64,000 bases of DNA from Streptomyces sp. NRRL S-37. Its GTDB lineage: Bacteria; Actinomycetota; Actinomycetes; Streptomycetales; Streptomycetaceae. A program made the translations under genes and the position numbers. The first letter of the stretch is position 1, and each line of letters begins with the position of its first letter. Of the stretch, positions 32,508-40,721 are shown piece after piece. A model generated the notes under the pieces. It saw only the letters and a list, made by a program, of their open reading frames with translations. It was not told the DNA's origin and did not search any database. The DNA lies in contig NZ_JOIZ01000013.1 in NCBI RefSeq assembly GCF_000721605.1, forward strand, positions 243,938 to 307,937, written 5' to 3'.

Positions 32508-34629
32508 GCGGTCCTCCCGCCTCCAGTACCCGGTCGGGACGGATGGGCAGGTTCCGGTGCCGTACGCCGGTCGCGTGCCAGACCGCGTTGGCGACGGCCG
32601 CCGCCGCGCCCACGATGCCGACCTCGCCGACGCCCTTGATGCCGACGGGGTCGTCGGGGTCCGGGTCGTCGATCCAGTCCGCCTCGACCGCCGGCACGTC
32701 GGCGTGGGTGGCGACGTGGTAGCCGGCCAGGTCGGCGCCGTAGAGGCCGCCGGAGGCCCGGTCCCGGACCGCCTCCTCGTGCAGGGCCATCGAGATGCCC
32801 CAGGTCATGCCGCCCACGAGCTGACCGCGCGCGGTGAGCGGGTTGACGATCCGGCCCGCCGCGAAGATGCCGAGCATCCGGCGCACCCGCACCTCACCGG
32901 TGGTGACGTCCACGGCCACCTCGGCGAACTGCGCCCCGAAGGAGTGCCGCTCCTTCTGGGCGAGGCCGGCGAGGGCGGCGGTGGTGTCGGACCGTACGGT
33001 GATGCCCTCCGGCGGCACGACGCCTCCCGGAACGAGCCGCTCCCGCAGTTCCCCGGCGGCGGCCGTGACCGCCCAGGCCCAGGAGCGGGTGCCCATGGAG
33101 CCGCCCGCGATCCCCGCCGGGCCGAAGTCGCTGTCGCCGATGCGCACCCGGACCCGGTCGGTGGGCACCCGCAGCGCGTCGGCGGCGACCAGGGTGAGCG
33201 CCGTGCGCGCCCCGGTGCCGATGTCGGCCGCGGCGATCCGCACGGTGAAGGTGCCGTCCGCCTCCGCGGTCACCGCGGCCGTCGACGGAAGGGCACCCGA
33301 GGGGAAGGAGGCCGCGGCCGTGCCCGTGCCGAGCAGCCAGCGCCCCTCGCGGCGCGTCCCCGGGCGGGGGTCGCGGCCGGCCCAGCCGAAGCGGCGGGCG
33401 CCCTCGCGGAAGCAGGCGGCGAGGTTGCGGCCGGCGAACGGCAGTCCGGAGACCGGGCCGCGCTCGGGATCGTTGCGCAGCCGCAGCTCGACGGGGTCGA
33501 TCCCGCACCGCTCGGCCAGTTCGTCGAGCGCCGACTCCAGGGCGAACGATCCGGGCGCCTCGCCCGGCCCGCGCATCCACGTCGGGGACGGCACGTCCAG
33601 CCGTACGACCTCGTTGGAGGTGCGGTGGGCGTCGGCGTCGTACATCACGCGCGCCACACCGGCGCTCGGCTCGACGAACTCCCAGACCGTGGACGTCTGG
33701 TTCAGTGAGCGGTGCTCCAGGGCGCGCAGCCGGCCGTCGGCGTCGGCGCCGAGCCGGACCCGCTGGACGGTGGGACTGCGGTAGCCGGTGAGCGAGAACA
33801 TCTGACGCCGGGTCAGCACGACGCGGACCGGCCGCCGCAGGACGGTCGCGGCCATCACGGCGGACACCTGGTGGGCCCGTACGCCCTTGCTGCCGAAGCC
33901 GCCGCCGATGTGCTCGGAGCGCACCCGTACCGCGGACGCGTCCAGCGAGAACATCCGCGCGAGCTCGTCGGCGACCCAGGTGGTGCCCTGGTTGGAGTCG
34001 ACGACCTCGAGCCGGCCGCCGTCCCAGAGGGCGGTCGCCGCGTGCGGCTCCATCATGGCGTGGTGTTCTTCGGGCGTGGTGTACTCGGCGTCCACCACAT
34101 GGGCCGAGGCGGCGAGTCCGGCCTCCAGGTCGCCCTTCTCCGTCACCGCGGGCATGTGCCCGTCCGCCGCGTAGGCGTCCGGGCGGCCGGCGGAGAGCTC
34201 GATGTCGTGCGGCTCCTGCTCGTAGGTGACGACGAGCCGCTCGGCGGCCTCCCGGGCCTGCTCGGACGTCTCGGCGACGACCAGTGCGACGGGCCAGCCG
34301 GCGTGCGGGACCCGGTCGTTCTGGAAGACGGCGGCCGTCGGGTCCGGCGGAACGCCCAGCATCCCGATGTAGTCGGTGTCGAGGCGCGGGGCGTTCTTGT
34401 GGTGCAGGACGGTGAGCACGCCCGGCATGCCGAGCACGGGTCCGGTGTCGACGGACAGGATCCGGCCGCGGGCGACGGTGGACAGCACCAGCCAGCCGTG
34501 GGCGAGATCGGCGAAGGGGATCTCGCCGGCGTAGCGGGCGGCGCCGGTGACCTTGTCGCGGCCCTCGACGCGGGTGTGCGCGGTGCCGACGGCTCCCGCC
34601 GTGGTGGTGCCGGTCGTGGCGGTGGTCAT
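32500..34629 (-). CDS. paoC: Aldehyde oxidoreductase, molybdenum-binding subunit
   Basis: This 709-residue subunit of the xanthine oxidase family has N-terminal aldehyde oxidase a/b hammerhead and molybdopterin-binding domains. Recognisable are VRSEHIGGGFGSKGVRAHQ (cofactor loop) and IKGVGEVG near the C-terminus, whose Glu669 is the expected catalytic base. It oxidises a substrate C-H bond using water. Its length and the associated FAD subunit fit PaoC-type aldehyde oxidoreductases better than xanthine dehydrogenase. The ATG overlaps the stop of the FAD subunit gene (34626-34629). No Tat signal is seen in the operon, so the complex should be cytoplasmic. Confidence 0.9.
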   Translation of the reverse strand: MTTATTGTTTAGAVGTAHTRVEGRDKVTGAARYAGEIPFADLAHGWLVLSTVARGRILSVDTGPVLGMPGVLTVLHHKNAPRLDTDYIGMLGVPPDPTAAVFQNDRVPHAGWPVALVVAETSEQAREAAERLVVTYEQEPHDIELSAGRPDAYAADGHMPAVTEKGDLEAGLAASAHVVDAEYTTPEEHHAMMEPHAATALWDGGRLEVVDSNQGTTWVADELARMFSLDASAVRVRSEHIGGGFGSKGVRAHQVSAVMAATVLRRPVRVVLTRRQMFSLTGYRSPTVQRVRLGADADGRLRALEHRSLNQTSTVWEFVEPSAGVARVMYDADAHRTSNEVVRLDVPSPTWMRGPGEAPGSFALESALDELAERCGIDPVELRLRNDPERGPVSGLPFAGRNLAACFREGARRFGWAGRDPRPGTRREGRWLLGTGTAAASFPSGALPSTAAVTAEADGTFTVRIAAADIGTGARTALTLVAADALRVPTDRVRVRIGDSDFGPAGIAGGSMGTRSWAWAVTAAAGELRERLVPGGVVPPEGITVRSDTTAALAGLAQKERHSFGAQFAEVAVDVTTGEVRVRRMLGIFAAGRIVNPLTARGQLVGGMTWGISMALHEEAVRDRASGGLYGADLAGYHVATHADVPAVEADWIDDPDPDDPVGIKGVGEVGIVGAAAAVANAVWHATGVRHRNLPIRPDRVLEAGGPRV

Positions 34630-35618
34630 CGGGCGGCCTCCTCGGCGAGTTCGGAGAGCACGGCCACCACGAGGTTGCGCATGAGGGTCACCTTGTATCC
34701 GTTGTCGGGCAGCGGCCTGGCGGCCGCGAGTTCGGCGTCCGCGGCCGCCGCGAAGTACTCCGCGGTGGCCGGGGCGCCGTTCAGTACGCGTTCGGCGGCG
34801 CGGGCCCGCCAGGGCCGGGACGCCACGGCTCCGAGGGCGAGGCGGGCCTCGCGGACGACTCCCCCGCTGACGTCGAGGGCGGCGGCGACCGAGCCGATCG
34901 CGAAGGCGTACGAGGCGCGTTCGCGGACCTTGCGGTAGCGCGAGCGGGCGGCGACCGGCGCGGGCGGCAGGGTGACGTGGGTGATGAGCGCGCCGGGCGG
35001 CAGGGCGGTCTCCCGGTGCGGGGTGTCACCCACCGGCAGGTAGAAATCGGCCAGCGGCAACTCCCCCGGCCCGTCGGCGGTCTCGTAGGAGACGACCGCG
35101 TCGAAGGCGGTCAGCGCCACTCCCATGTCGGAGGGGTGGATCGCCACGCAGTGGTCGGAGGCGCCCAGGACGGCGTGGTTGTGGTGCTCGCCCTCGATCG
35201 CGGGGCAACCGCTGCCGGGCGCCCGCTTGTTGCAGGGCTTGGTCACATCGGTGAAGTAGCCGCAGCGGGTGCGCTGGAGCAGATTGCCGCCGACGGTGGC
35301 CATGTTGCGCAACTGCCCGGAGGCACCGGCGAGTACGGCCTGGGCGAGGGCCGGGTAGTCCCGGCGGACGCCGGGGTGCGCGGCGAGGTCGCTGTTGGTG
35401 ACGGTGGCGCCGATGCGCAGTCCGCCGCCGTCGGCCGGTTCGATCCGGTCCAGCGGGAGGGCGCGGACGTCGACGAGCCGGGCCGGGCGCTCGACGCCGT
35501 TCTTCATCAGGTCGACGAGGTTGGTGCCGCCGCCGAGGTAGCGGGCGTCGGGGTCGGCGTCGAGCAGCGCCACCGCGCCGGAGACGTCGTCGGCGCGCCG
35601 GTAGTCGAACTCCCTCAT
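34626..35618 (-). CDS. paoB: Aldehyde oxidoreductase, FAD subunit with extra Cys cluster
   Basis: This 330-residue FAD-binding subunit has FAD loop RYLGGGTNLVDLM and GQLRNMATVGGNLLQR. Between residues 119 and 157 it carries CGYF, PCNKR, SGCPA and DHC (C119, C129, C138, C157). In E. coli PaoB the corresponding insertion binds an additional 4Fe-4S cluster absent from ordinary xanthine dehydrogenases, which is why the operon is called pao-like. A CO-dehydrogenase-type C-terminal domain follows. Both ends overlap the neighbouring genes by 4 nt. Confidence 0.9.
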   Translation of the reverse strand: MREFDYRRADDVSGAVALLDADPDARYLGGGTNLVDLMKNGVERPARLVDVRALPLDRIEPADGGGLRIGATVTNSDLAAHPGVRRDYPALAQAVLAGASGQLRNMATVGGNLLQRTRCGYFTDVTKPCNKRAPGSGCPAIEGEHHNHAVLGASDHCVAIHPSDMGVALTAFDAVVSYETADGPGELPLADFYLPVGDTPHRETALPPGALITHVTLPPAPVAARSRYRKVRERASYAFAIGSVAAALDVSGGVVREARLALGAVASRPWRARAAERVLNGAPATAEYFAAAADAELAAARPLPDNGYKVTLMRNLVVAVLSELAEEAAR

Positions 35619-36172
35619 GCCGCGGCCTCCTCGGTCTCGGTCCGGCTCTCGGCGGCCGCGCGGGCGACCGCCTCGACGATCTGCACGTACGCGCTGCAGC
35701 GGCACAGGTTGCCGCTCATGCGTTCCCTGATCTCCTCGGGGGTCAGGGGCGGCGGTCCCGCCTCGGGACGCACGTCCCCGGTGACGGCGCTGGGCCAGCC
35801 CGCCGCGTGCTCCTCGATGACGGCGACGGCCGAACAGATCTGGCCGGGCGTGCAGTAGCCGCACTGGAAGCCGTCCAGGTCGAGGAAGGCCTGCTGCACC
35901 GGGTGCAGCCGGTCCCCGTCGGCCAGGCCCTCCACGGTGGTGATCTCGCGTCCGTCGGACGCGACGGCCAGTTGCAGGCAGGACACGGTGCGGCGGCCGT
36001 CGACCAGGACCGTGCAGGCGCCGCACTGTCCCTGGTCGCAGCCCTTCTTGGTGCCGGTCAGGTCGAGGCGCTCGCGCAGCGCGTCGAGCAGGGTGGTGCG
36101 GTGGTCGACGGACAGTGTGTGCTTCTCGCCGTTGATGTTCAGGGTGACGCTGCTGGACGTCGAGGGGGCCAT
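35615..36172 (-). CDS. paoA: Aldehyde oxidoreductase, 2Fe-2S subunit
   Basis: This 185-residue electron-transfer subunit has a plant-ferredoxin-like cluster (C45, C50, C53, C65; GCDQGQCGACTVLVDG) and a C-terminal helical cluster (C104, C107, C157, C159; CGYCTPGQ and LCRCSAY). It moves electrons from the molybdenum site to FAD. Unlike E. coli PaoA it has no twin-arginine signal. Start ATG 36172 with AAGAAGG upstream. First gene of the operon, divergent from a TetR gene, with two palindromic operators in the intervening region. Confidence 0.92.
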   Translation of the reverse strand: MAPSTSSSVTLNINGEKHTLSVDHRTTLLDALRERLDLTGTKKGCDQGQCGACTVLVDGRRTVSCLQLAVASDGREITTVEGLADGDRLHPVQQAFLDLDGFQCGYCTPGQICSAVAVIEEHAAGWPSAVTGDVRPEAGPPPLTPEEIRERMSGNLCRCSAYVQIVEAVARAAAESRTETEEAAA

Positions 36173-36349
36173 GAGCAGCCTTCTTTCACGGATCTGGAAG
36201 GCGGAACGAGTCGATGACATGGGGCTGTACGGAAGGCGGGGTGTCCGGGACCATGCGGAAGAGGGGGAAGGGCCGGGAACACACCGGTCGTCGGGGGCAT
36301 GCCACCGGGTGTCCCGCCGTCCGTGTCCGCCGATACGATGGACCCGAAA

Positions 36350-36363
36350 CGGACAGCTGTCCG
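36350..36363. promoter_or_regulatory. TetR-type operator 1 (pao/TetR intergenic)
   Basis: CGGACAGCTGTCCG is a perfect 14-bp palindrome upstream of paoA and the divergent TetR gene. Confidence 0.75.
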
Positions 36364-36382
36364 CTACCCCTGAAAACGTAGT

Positions 36383-36394
36383 GGACAGTTGTCC
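36383..36394. promoter_or_regulatory. TetR-type operator 2 (pao/TetR intergenic)
   Basis: GGACAGTTGTCC is a near-perfect copy of operator 1; the centres are 32 bp apart. It lies 45 nt from the TetR start. Confidence 0.7.
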
Positions 36395-36438
36395 GGTTAG
36401 CAAGGACGGGTTTCGGTCACGACCCGGGAGGAGGGCCA

Positions 36439-37053
36439 GTGGGACACAAGAAGGAAGCGTCCCCGTGCGCACGGACACCGCGGAGCACGGCGGCGCCCCT
36501 GCGCTCGGACGCGCAGCGCAACCGCGAGCGCATCCTGGAGGTGGCCCTCGTCGAACTCACGCGCTCGGCGGACACCCCGCTGAGCGTGATCGCCAAGAAG
36601 GCGGGCGTCGGGCAGGGCACGTTCTACCGGAACTTCCCCAGCCGCGAGGCACTCGTCCTGGAGATCTACCGGTACGAGATGCGGCAGGTGGCGGACAGCG
36701 CGGCGCAGTTGCTGAGCGTGCTGGAGCCCGCCTGCGCGCTGCGCGAGTGGATGGACGGGCTGGCCCGCTTCGCCATGGCCAAGGCCGGGCTGGCCGACGC
36801 CATCCGGCAGGCCACCAGCGGGCCGGGGAGCCCGGCGAAGCCGGGACACAGCCCGGTGACCGAGGCGGCGGAACTGCTGCTGCGCCGCTGCGAGGAGGCC
36901 GGATCCATCCGCCCCGGCGTGACCGCGGACGACCTCATCCTCGCCATCGGCGGCCTCTGGCAGCTCGATCCGGCCGAGGACTGGCAGCCGCGCGCCGCCC
37001 GGCTGCTGGACCTGATCATGGACGGGCTGCGGGCGGGAGCACCGGGGCAGTGA
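36439..37053 (+). CDS. TetR-family regulator, divergent from paoABCD
   Basis: This 204-residue repressor has the helix-turn-helix PLSVIAKKAGVGQGTFYRNF after a basic N-terminus, and an all-helical effector domain. GTG start at 36439 preceded by GGGAGGAGG (36426-36434). Two GGACA..TGTCC palindromes lie between it and paoA, so it probably represses the aldehyde oxidoreductase operon and itself, with an aldehyde or related compound as inducer (inference). Confidence 0.92.
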   Translation: MGHKKEASPCARTPRSTAAPLRSDAQRNRERILEVALVELTRSADTPLSVIAKKAGVGQGTFYRNFPSREALVLEIYRYEMRQVADSAAQLLSVLEPACALREWMDGLARFAMAKAGLADAIRQATSGPGSPAKPGHSPVTEAAELLLRRCEEAGSIRPGVTADDLILAIGGLWQLDPAEDWQPRAARLLDLIMDGLRAGAPGQ

Positions 37054-37421
37054 TCCGCCGGCGACCCGCCCCCTGCCGGCGCCCCTCCGGCGGGCCCCCA
37101 CGGACACCCGAACGGCATGGACGCCGTCCCGCTCCCGGGCGGCCGCCGCGGGGGCCGGCTCACGCGGTTCCCGCGGGGCGGCAGGGACCGCCGGGCGGGC
37201 GTGACCGCCGCGGGCGCGGGTCGGCGGTCCGCGACGCGGGTCGCCGGTACGGCACACACGGGTGACCGGCGGGTCCGGGGCGAGACGGGCGAGGCGCGGG
37301 ATCCGCGGGATCAGGGCGGCGCCGGGGCCGTGGGCGACCGCCTTGAGCATGTGCGGCCGGCGACGGCGCCGCGGCCGGGTGTGCCGGATCCCGCGGTCCC
37401 GCGTGATCCGCCGGACCGGCC
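37054..37421. other. GC-rich intergenic stretch, no gene seen
   Basis: These 368 nt lie between the TetR gene and a convergent phosphoribosyltransferase gene. The base composition is extreme, with several overlapping short inverted repeats (for example GATCCGCGGGATC). Frames are open only because of the composition; none has a start with a ribosome site or recognisable sequence. It probably contains transcription ends of both genes. Confidence 0.5.
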
Positions 37422-38072
37422 CTACCGGGGCTGCCGCTGGTGCAGCGCGTCCAGGACGTCGTCGTCCGTCAGCTGGTCGAACTCCTCGTACCACTGGCCC
37501 ACGGCCATGAACGCGACCGGCTCGTGCAGGCACACCACCTCGTCGGCCTCGGAGCGCATCAGCGCGACGCCCTCCGCCGCGCCGACCGGAACGGCCAGCA
37601 CGAGGTGCCCGGGGTCCTGTGCCCGCAGGGCGCGCAGCGCGGCGCGGGCGGTGGAGCCGGTCGCCAGCCCGTCGTCGACGACGATGACGGTCCGTCCGCG
37701 CAGCTCGGGGGCGGGGCGGCCCTGGCGGTAGCGCTGTTCGCGGCGGCGCAGCTCGGTGCGCTCGCGCTCGACGACGGGCGCGAGGTCGGCCTCGTCGATG
37801 CCCAGCCGCCGCAGGGCGTCCTGGTCGAGGAGCGGAACCCCGTCGCCGGCCATCGCGCCGACGCCGAACTCCTCGTGGAAGGGGGCGCCGATCTTCCGTA
37901 CGACGAGGACGTCGAGCGGGGCGTCCAGTGCCCCGGCGACCTCGACGGCCACGGCGGCACCGCCGCGGGGAAGGGCCAGCACGACGGGATCGGGCAGGGC
38001 CCCCTCGTCCTGCCTCTCCCGCAGCCGTGCGGCCAGTTCGCGGCCGGCCTGCCGGCGGTCATGGAACCGCAT
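37422..38072 (-). CDS. Phosphoribosyltransferase-fold protein
   Basis: This 216-residue type I phosphoribosyltransferase-fold protein has a PRPP-binding signature (VIVVDDGLATGSTARAAL) and N-terminal VLALPRGGAAVAVEVA. Proteins of this kind occur in actinobacterial stress/dormancy clusters with CBS and universal stress proteins. The nucleobase substrate is unknown. ATG 38072 with GGAGGGAGGG upstream. Divergent from the archease-like gene. Confidence 0.85.
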   Translation of the reverse strand: MRFHDRRQAGRELAARLRERQDEGALPDPVVLALPRGGAAVAVEVAGALDAPLDVLVVRKIGAPFHEEFGVGAMAGDGVPLLDQDALRRLGIDEADLAPVVERERTELRRREQRYRQGRPAPELRGRTVIVVDDGLATGSTARAALRALRAQDPGHLVLAVPVGAAEGVALMRSEADEVVCLHEPVAFMAVGQWYEEFDQLTDDDVLDALHQRQPR

Positions 38073-38202
38073 GACGGATGCCCTCCCTCCATACCGGAGA
38101 CGGCACCTGAAGCACCTGGTCCGCACCCGTGTACCCCGCTCTCCGGCACTCGAAGCGCCCGGCGCCCGGCATGGGTGCGCGGTCGTCGGGCAGGCGGGTT
38201 CC

Positions 38203-38658
38203 ATGGTCGGTGACACGAGCGACTACGGGCAGGCGCGGTGGCCGGACGAGAGCGGGCACCGGGCGGTGGCGCAGGAGGACGAGTTCCGGATCGAGGCGTG
38301 GGCGGCGAGCCGGGAGAACTGTCTGGGGGAGGCGGTGGCGGCGATGGTGGAGTGCTTCGCCGACGTCTCCGGGGTGCGGCCCACGGACGTGGGCCGCGTC
38401 CGGCTGGCCGGGGCCAGTGACGACGATCTGTTGGCGGCGCTGCTGGAGGAGATCCTGTACCGGCTGGAGGAGTACGGCCAGGTACCGGTCGACGTGGAGG
38501 CGGACGAGACCGACGACGGTCTCGACATACGCCTGGCGGTGGCCGCCCTGACCGACGTACGGGTCACCGGACGGATGCCGACGGCCGTGGCCCGGGAGGA
38601 ACTACGGATCCACCCGGGGCCGTACGGCTGGACGTGCGCGCTCACGGTGGACGGGTGA
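38203..38658 (+). CDS. Archease-family protein
   Basis: This 151-residue acidic protein is similar to archease (EAWAASRENCLGEAVAAMVECF; LLAALLEEILYRLE; VARVTGRM-like end). Archease activates the RNA ligase RtcB, but no rtcB is near. The usual HTAD metal motif near the N-terminus is changed (HRAVAQEDEFRIEA), so chaperone function may differ. Start ATG 38203 is uncertain; the ribosome site is weak and the conserved part begins about 18 residues in. Confidence 0.75.
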   Translation: MVGDTSDYGQARWPDESGHRAVAQEDEFRIEAWAASRENCLGEAVAAMVECFADVSGVRPTDVGRVRLAGASDDDLLAALLEEILYRLEEYGQVPVDVEADETDDGLDIRLAVAALTDVRVTGRMPTAVAREELRIHPGPYGWTCALTVDG

Positions 38659-38666
38659 CAGCGGAA

Positions 38667-38745
38667 CCAGCCTCTCCGGTGTTCGGGAAGGGGGTCCGGG
38701 GGCGGAGCCCCCGGCACGGGACGGAGCGGCGGGGCGGCGGGGCGG
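38667..38745 (-). repeat. Intergenic repeat family A, copy 5 (inverted)
   Basis: CAGCCTCTCCGGTGTTCGGG, then GGGGGTCC and a CGGGGGCGGAGCCCCCGG hairpin. It is the same layout as the inverted arm at 31236 and lies between convergent archease and CBS genes. Confidence 0.65.
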
Positions 38746-38756
38746 ACAACCCGCGC

Positions 38757-39182
38757 TCAGTGCGTGGGCGCCGCCGCGCTGATGTCCGCCAGGGCGGAGT
38801 GCGGATCCTCCGTCGTGGCGAGATCCCCGAGACTCACCACCCCCACCGGACAGCCACCGCGTTCCACCACCGGGAGCCGCCGGACGGCGTGCCGCCGCAT
38901 CAGCTCCACGGCGTGGTCGGTGGTGTCCTCGGGGTCGAGGGTCACCAGGGGCGGGCGCGTGCACAGGGAACCGACCGTCGTGGCCTCCGGGTCGCGCCCC
39001 TCGGCGACGCCCCTCAGCACGATGTCGCGGTCGGTGAGCACACCGAACAGATCACAGTCGTACGCGACGAGGACATCGCCGATGTCCTGCTCGCGCATCA
39101 GGCGCGCGGCCCGCGCCACCGTCGTCATGGGCTCGACGGACGCGGTGTCCGCGGACATCACGTCCCGTATCCGCGTGGTCAT
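38757..39182 (-). CDS. CBS-domain pair protein
   Basis: This 141-residue protein is composed of two CBS domains (RIRDVMSADTASVEPMTTV..., and a second repeat ending AVRRLPVVERGGCPVGVVSLGDLA). CBS pairs bind adenosyl nucleotides (AMP, ATP, NAD, SAM) and sense energy state. The ATG at 39182 follows GGGAGG at good spacing. Stand-alone CBS proteins of this type are common in actinobacterial stress and dormancy clusters. Upstream GTTT-N14-GGGCTA only weakly resembles a sigma-B promoter. Confidence 0.9.
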   Translation of the reverse strand: MTTRIRDVMSADTASVEPMTTVARAARLMREQDIGDVLVAYDCDLFGVLTDRDIVLRGVAEGRDPEATTVGSLCTRPPLVTLDPEDTTDHAVELMRRHAVRRLPVVERGGCPVGVVSLGDLATTEDPHSALADISAAAPTH

Positions 39183-39261
39183 GGGCACCTCCCGGTACAT
39201 GGCCGGCCTGGACTCCCCGTGTCCGTCGCGTAGCCCGCCACGCGGCGCGTAAACCGGCCGG

Positions 39262-39296
39262 CCGGGGGCGGGCGTGCGGAACACGCCCGCCCCCGG
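39262..39296 (-). terminator. Terminator after VOC gene
   Basis: CCGGGGGCGGGCGTG (39262-39276), loop CGGAA, then the exact complement at 39282-39296: a 15-bp perfect stem 14 nt past the stop of the VOC gene. Confidence 0.75.
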
Positions 39297-39309
39297 TCCG
39301 GCCGCACGG

Positions 39310-39738
39310 CTACACGGCCCCGGGAACCTCCTCGGTGACGCCGTTCAGCGGCGAGGCCGGATCGGTGCCGTACGGGAGGGTGATGGCCTCGAGGCCGTGG
39401 CCCGCCGGGTCCCGGAAGTACACGCCGCGACCGCCGTCGTTGCGGTTGATACGGCGGGGGTGCCTGCCGTGCGGATCGGCCTGGAGGGGGATCTTGGCGT
39501 CCACGAGCCGGGTGAGGATCGCGTCGAACTCGTCCTCGGAGACGAGGAACGCGTAGTGCTGCGCCGGGATGTCGATGTCGACGGTCGCGAAGTCCAGGGT
39601 GACTCCGTTGGCGGTCGTCACCGGCAGGAACATTCCGGCCGGTTCCCCGACCTCCAGGCCGAGGACGCGGGCGAGGAAACGGGCGGACTTCTCCCGGTCA
39701 CGGGTGAGAACGATGGTGTGGTTGAACTCGACTGACAC
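39310..39738 (-). CDS. VOC-family (glyoxalase-like) metalloprotein
   Basis: This 142-residue single-domain vicinal-oxygen-chelate protein has recognisable metal-ligand positions: EFNHTIV at the start, QHYAFLV centrally and HGLEAITLP near the end. Such proteins are lyases, dioxygenases or antibiotic-binding proteins; the substrate is unknown. Start GTG 39738 with GGAGG about 10 nt upstream. It lies downstream of the nucleotidyltransferase gene on the same strand, 146 nt apart. Confidence 0.85.
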   Translation of the reverse strand: MSVEFNHTIVLTRDREKSARFLARVLGLEVGEPAGMFLPVTTANGVTLDFATVDIDIPAQHYAFLVSEDEFDAILTRLVDAKIPLQADPHGRHPRRINRNDGGRGVYFRDPAGHGLEAITLPYGTDPASPLNGVTEEVPGAV

Positions 39739-39884
39739 GAGGGCAATGCCTCCATGGGCATCCGCGGCGCCTCCATGCCTCACCCGGCCGGTGACCGGCA
39801 CGCGATGCCGCGCCGGAGAGCCTAGACGGCACATCCGGCGGCTGTCGAGCCGTCGGCCGGGGGCGACGGTACGCAAGGCGCGGG

Positions 39885-40688
39885 TCAGGCCGGGGCGTCG
39901 TGCCCGCCCTCGGCCGCGGCTGCCTCGTCCACGCGGCCGGCCACCCAGGCCAGGAAGTCCCCGACCGCCGCCCCGGGCAGCGCGAGCGCGGACTCGCGGG
40001 GGCGTTCGAAGCTGCGCAGCGCGTCCGTGATCAAGGACCGGAAGTCCGCCTCCGCGTCGGCGACGATCCCGGCCGCCGCGCGTTTGGCGAACCAGTGGCC
40101 GGTGCGGCACCACACCACGGAGCGGCAGCCGTTGAGCACCCGGTTGTCGGCCGTGTGCCCCTCCCCCTCGGCGTGTTCCCGCACGGAGGCGCGGAGCGCG
40201 GCGAGCACGTCGGCCCGCTCCGGTGCGGCGATCACGTCCCGTACCGGAGCGCCGAACAGCGACAGGCCGGCCTGGTGGGCGAGGGAACGGTCGAGGACGT
40301 ACCAGAACGCGGGCCCCTCCCCGGGGTCGTGGCTGACCCGCTCGGGCAGGGACGGTCCGGTGTTGAGGTCCATGAGGTACCCCGCGCCGCCGGACGGACG
40401 GCGGGCGAAGTCGGCCGGGTAGACGACCAGTTCCAGTCCGGCCGCGGGGCAGGCCAGGGCGGGGTGGGCGAGCGCCCCGGCCAGTTCGGGCAGGGCGCGC
40501 CGGGGAAGCGAGCGGTCCACCACGACGGTCACGTCGACGTCGCTGCGTCCGTGCCGGTAGTCGCCGAGCGCGAGGGACCCGACGGCGAGGACGCTCACCA
40601 GGCGGGGGCCGCAGACGGCGCGCGTGCGGTGGACCAGCTCGTCGAGGTAGGGGCGGACCTCACGGGGCGGGACGGGGGTACGGTGCAT
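39885..40688 (-). CDS. Nucleotidyltransferase-domain protein (AadA/DUF4111-like)
   Basis: This 267-residue protein has the polymerase-beta-type nucleotidyltransferase signature GSLALGDYRHGRSDVDVTVV, giving GS and DxD metal ligands, and a C-terminal helical domain resembling that of streptomycin/spectinomycin adenylyltransferases. It could adenylylate an aminoglycoside or a cellular substrate; resistance is only a possibility. It has an intact start at ATG 40688 and stands alone. Confidence 0.82.
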   Translation of the reverse strand: MHRTPVPPREVRPYLDELVHRTRAVCGPRLVSVLAVGSLALGDYRHGRSDVDVTVVVDRSLPRRALPELAGALAHPALACPAAGLELVVYPADFARRPSGGAGYLMDLNTGPSLPERVSHDPGEGPAFWYVLDRSLAHQAGLSLFGAPVRDVIAAPERADVLAALRASVREHAEGEGHTADNRVLNGCRSVVWCRTGHWFAKRAAAGIVADAEADFRSLITDALRSFERPRESALALPGAAVGDFLAWVAGRVDEAAAAEGGHDAPA

Positions 40689-40721
40689 GGGTCCAGTGTC
40701 GGCCCGCGGGTCCGCGGCGGG

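Noticed and set aside
34626..36172. Reading the molybdenum operon as xanthine dehydrogenase
   Set aside because: The extra four-cysteine insertion in the FAD subunit and the gene order fit PaoABCD-type aldehyde oxidoreductase better.
37054..37421. Small genes in the GC-rich gap after the TetR gene
   Set aside because: Open frames on both strands lack ribosome sites and any recognisable sequence.
39885..40688. Calling the nucleotidyltransferase an antibiotic-resistance gene
   Set aside because: Only the generic nucleotidyltransferase signature and overall shape support this; no antibiotic cluster is nearby.
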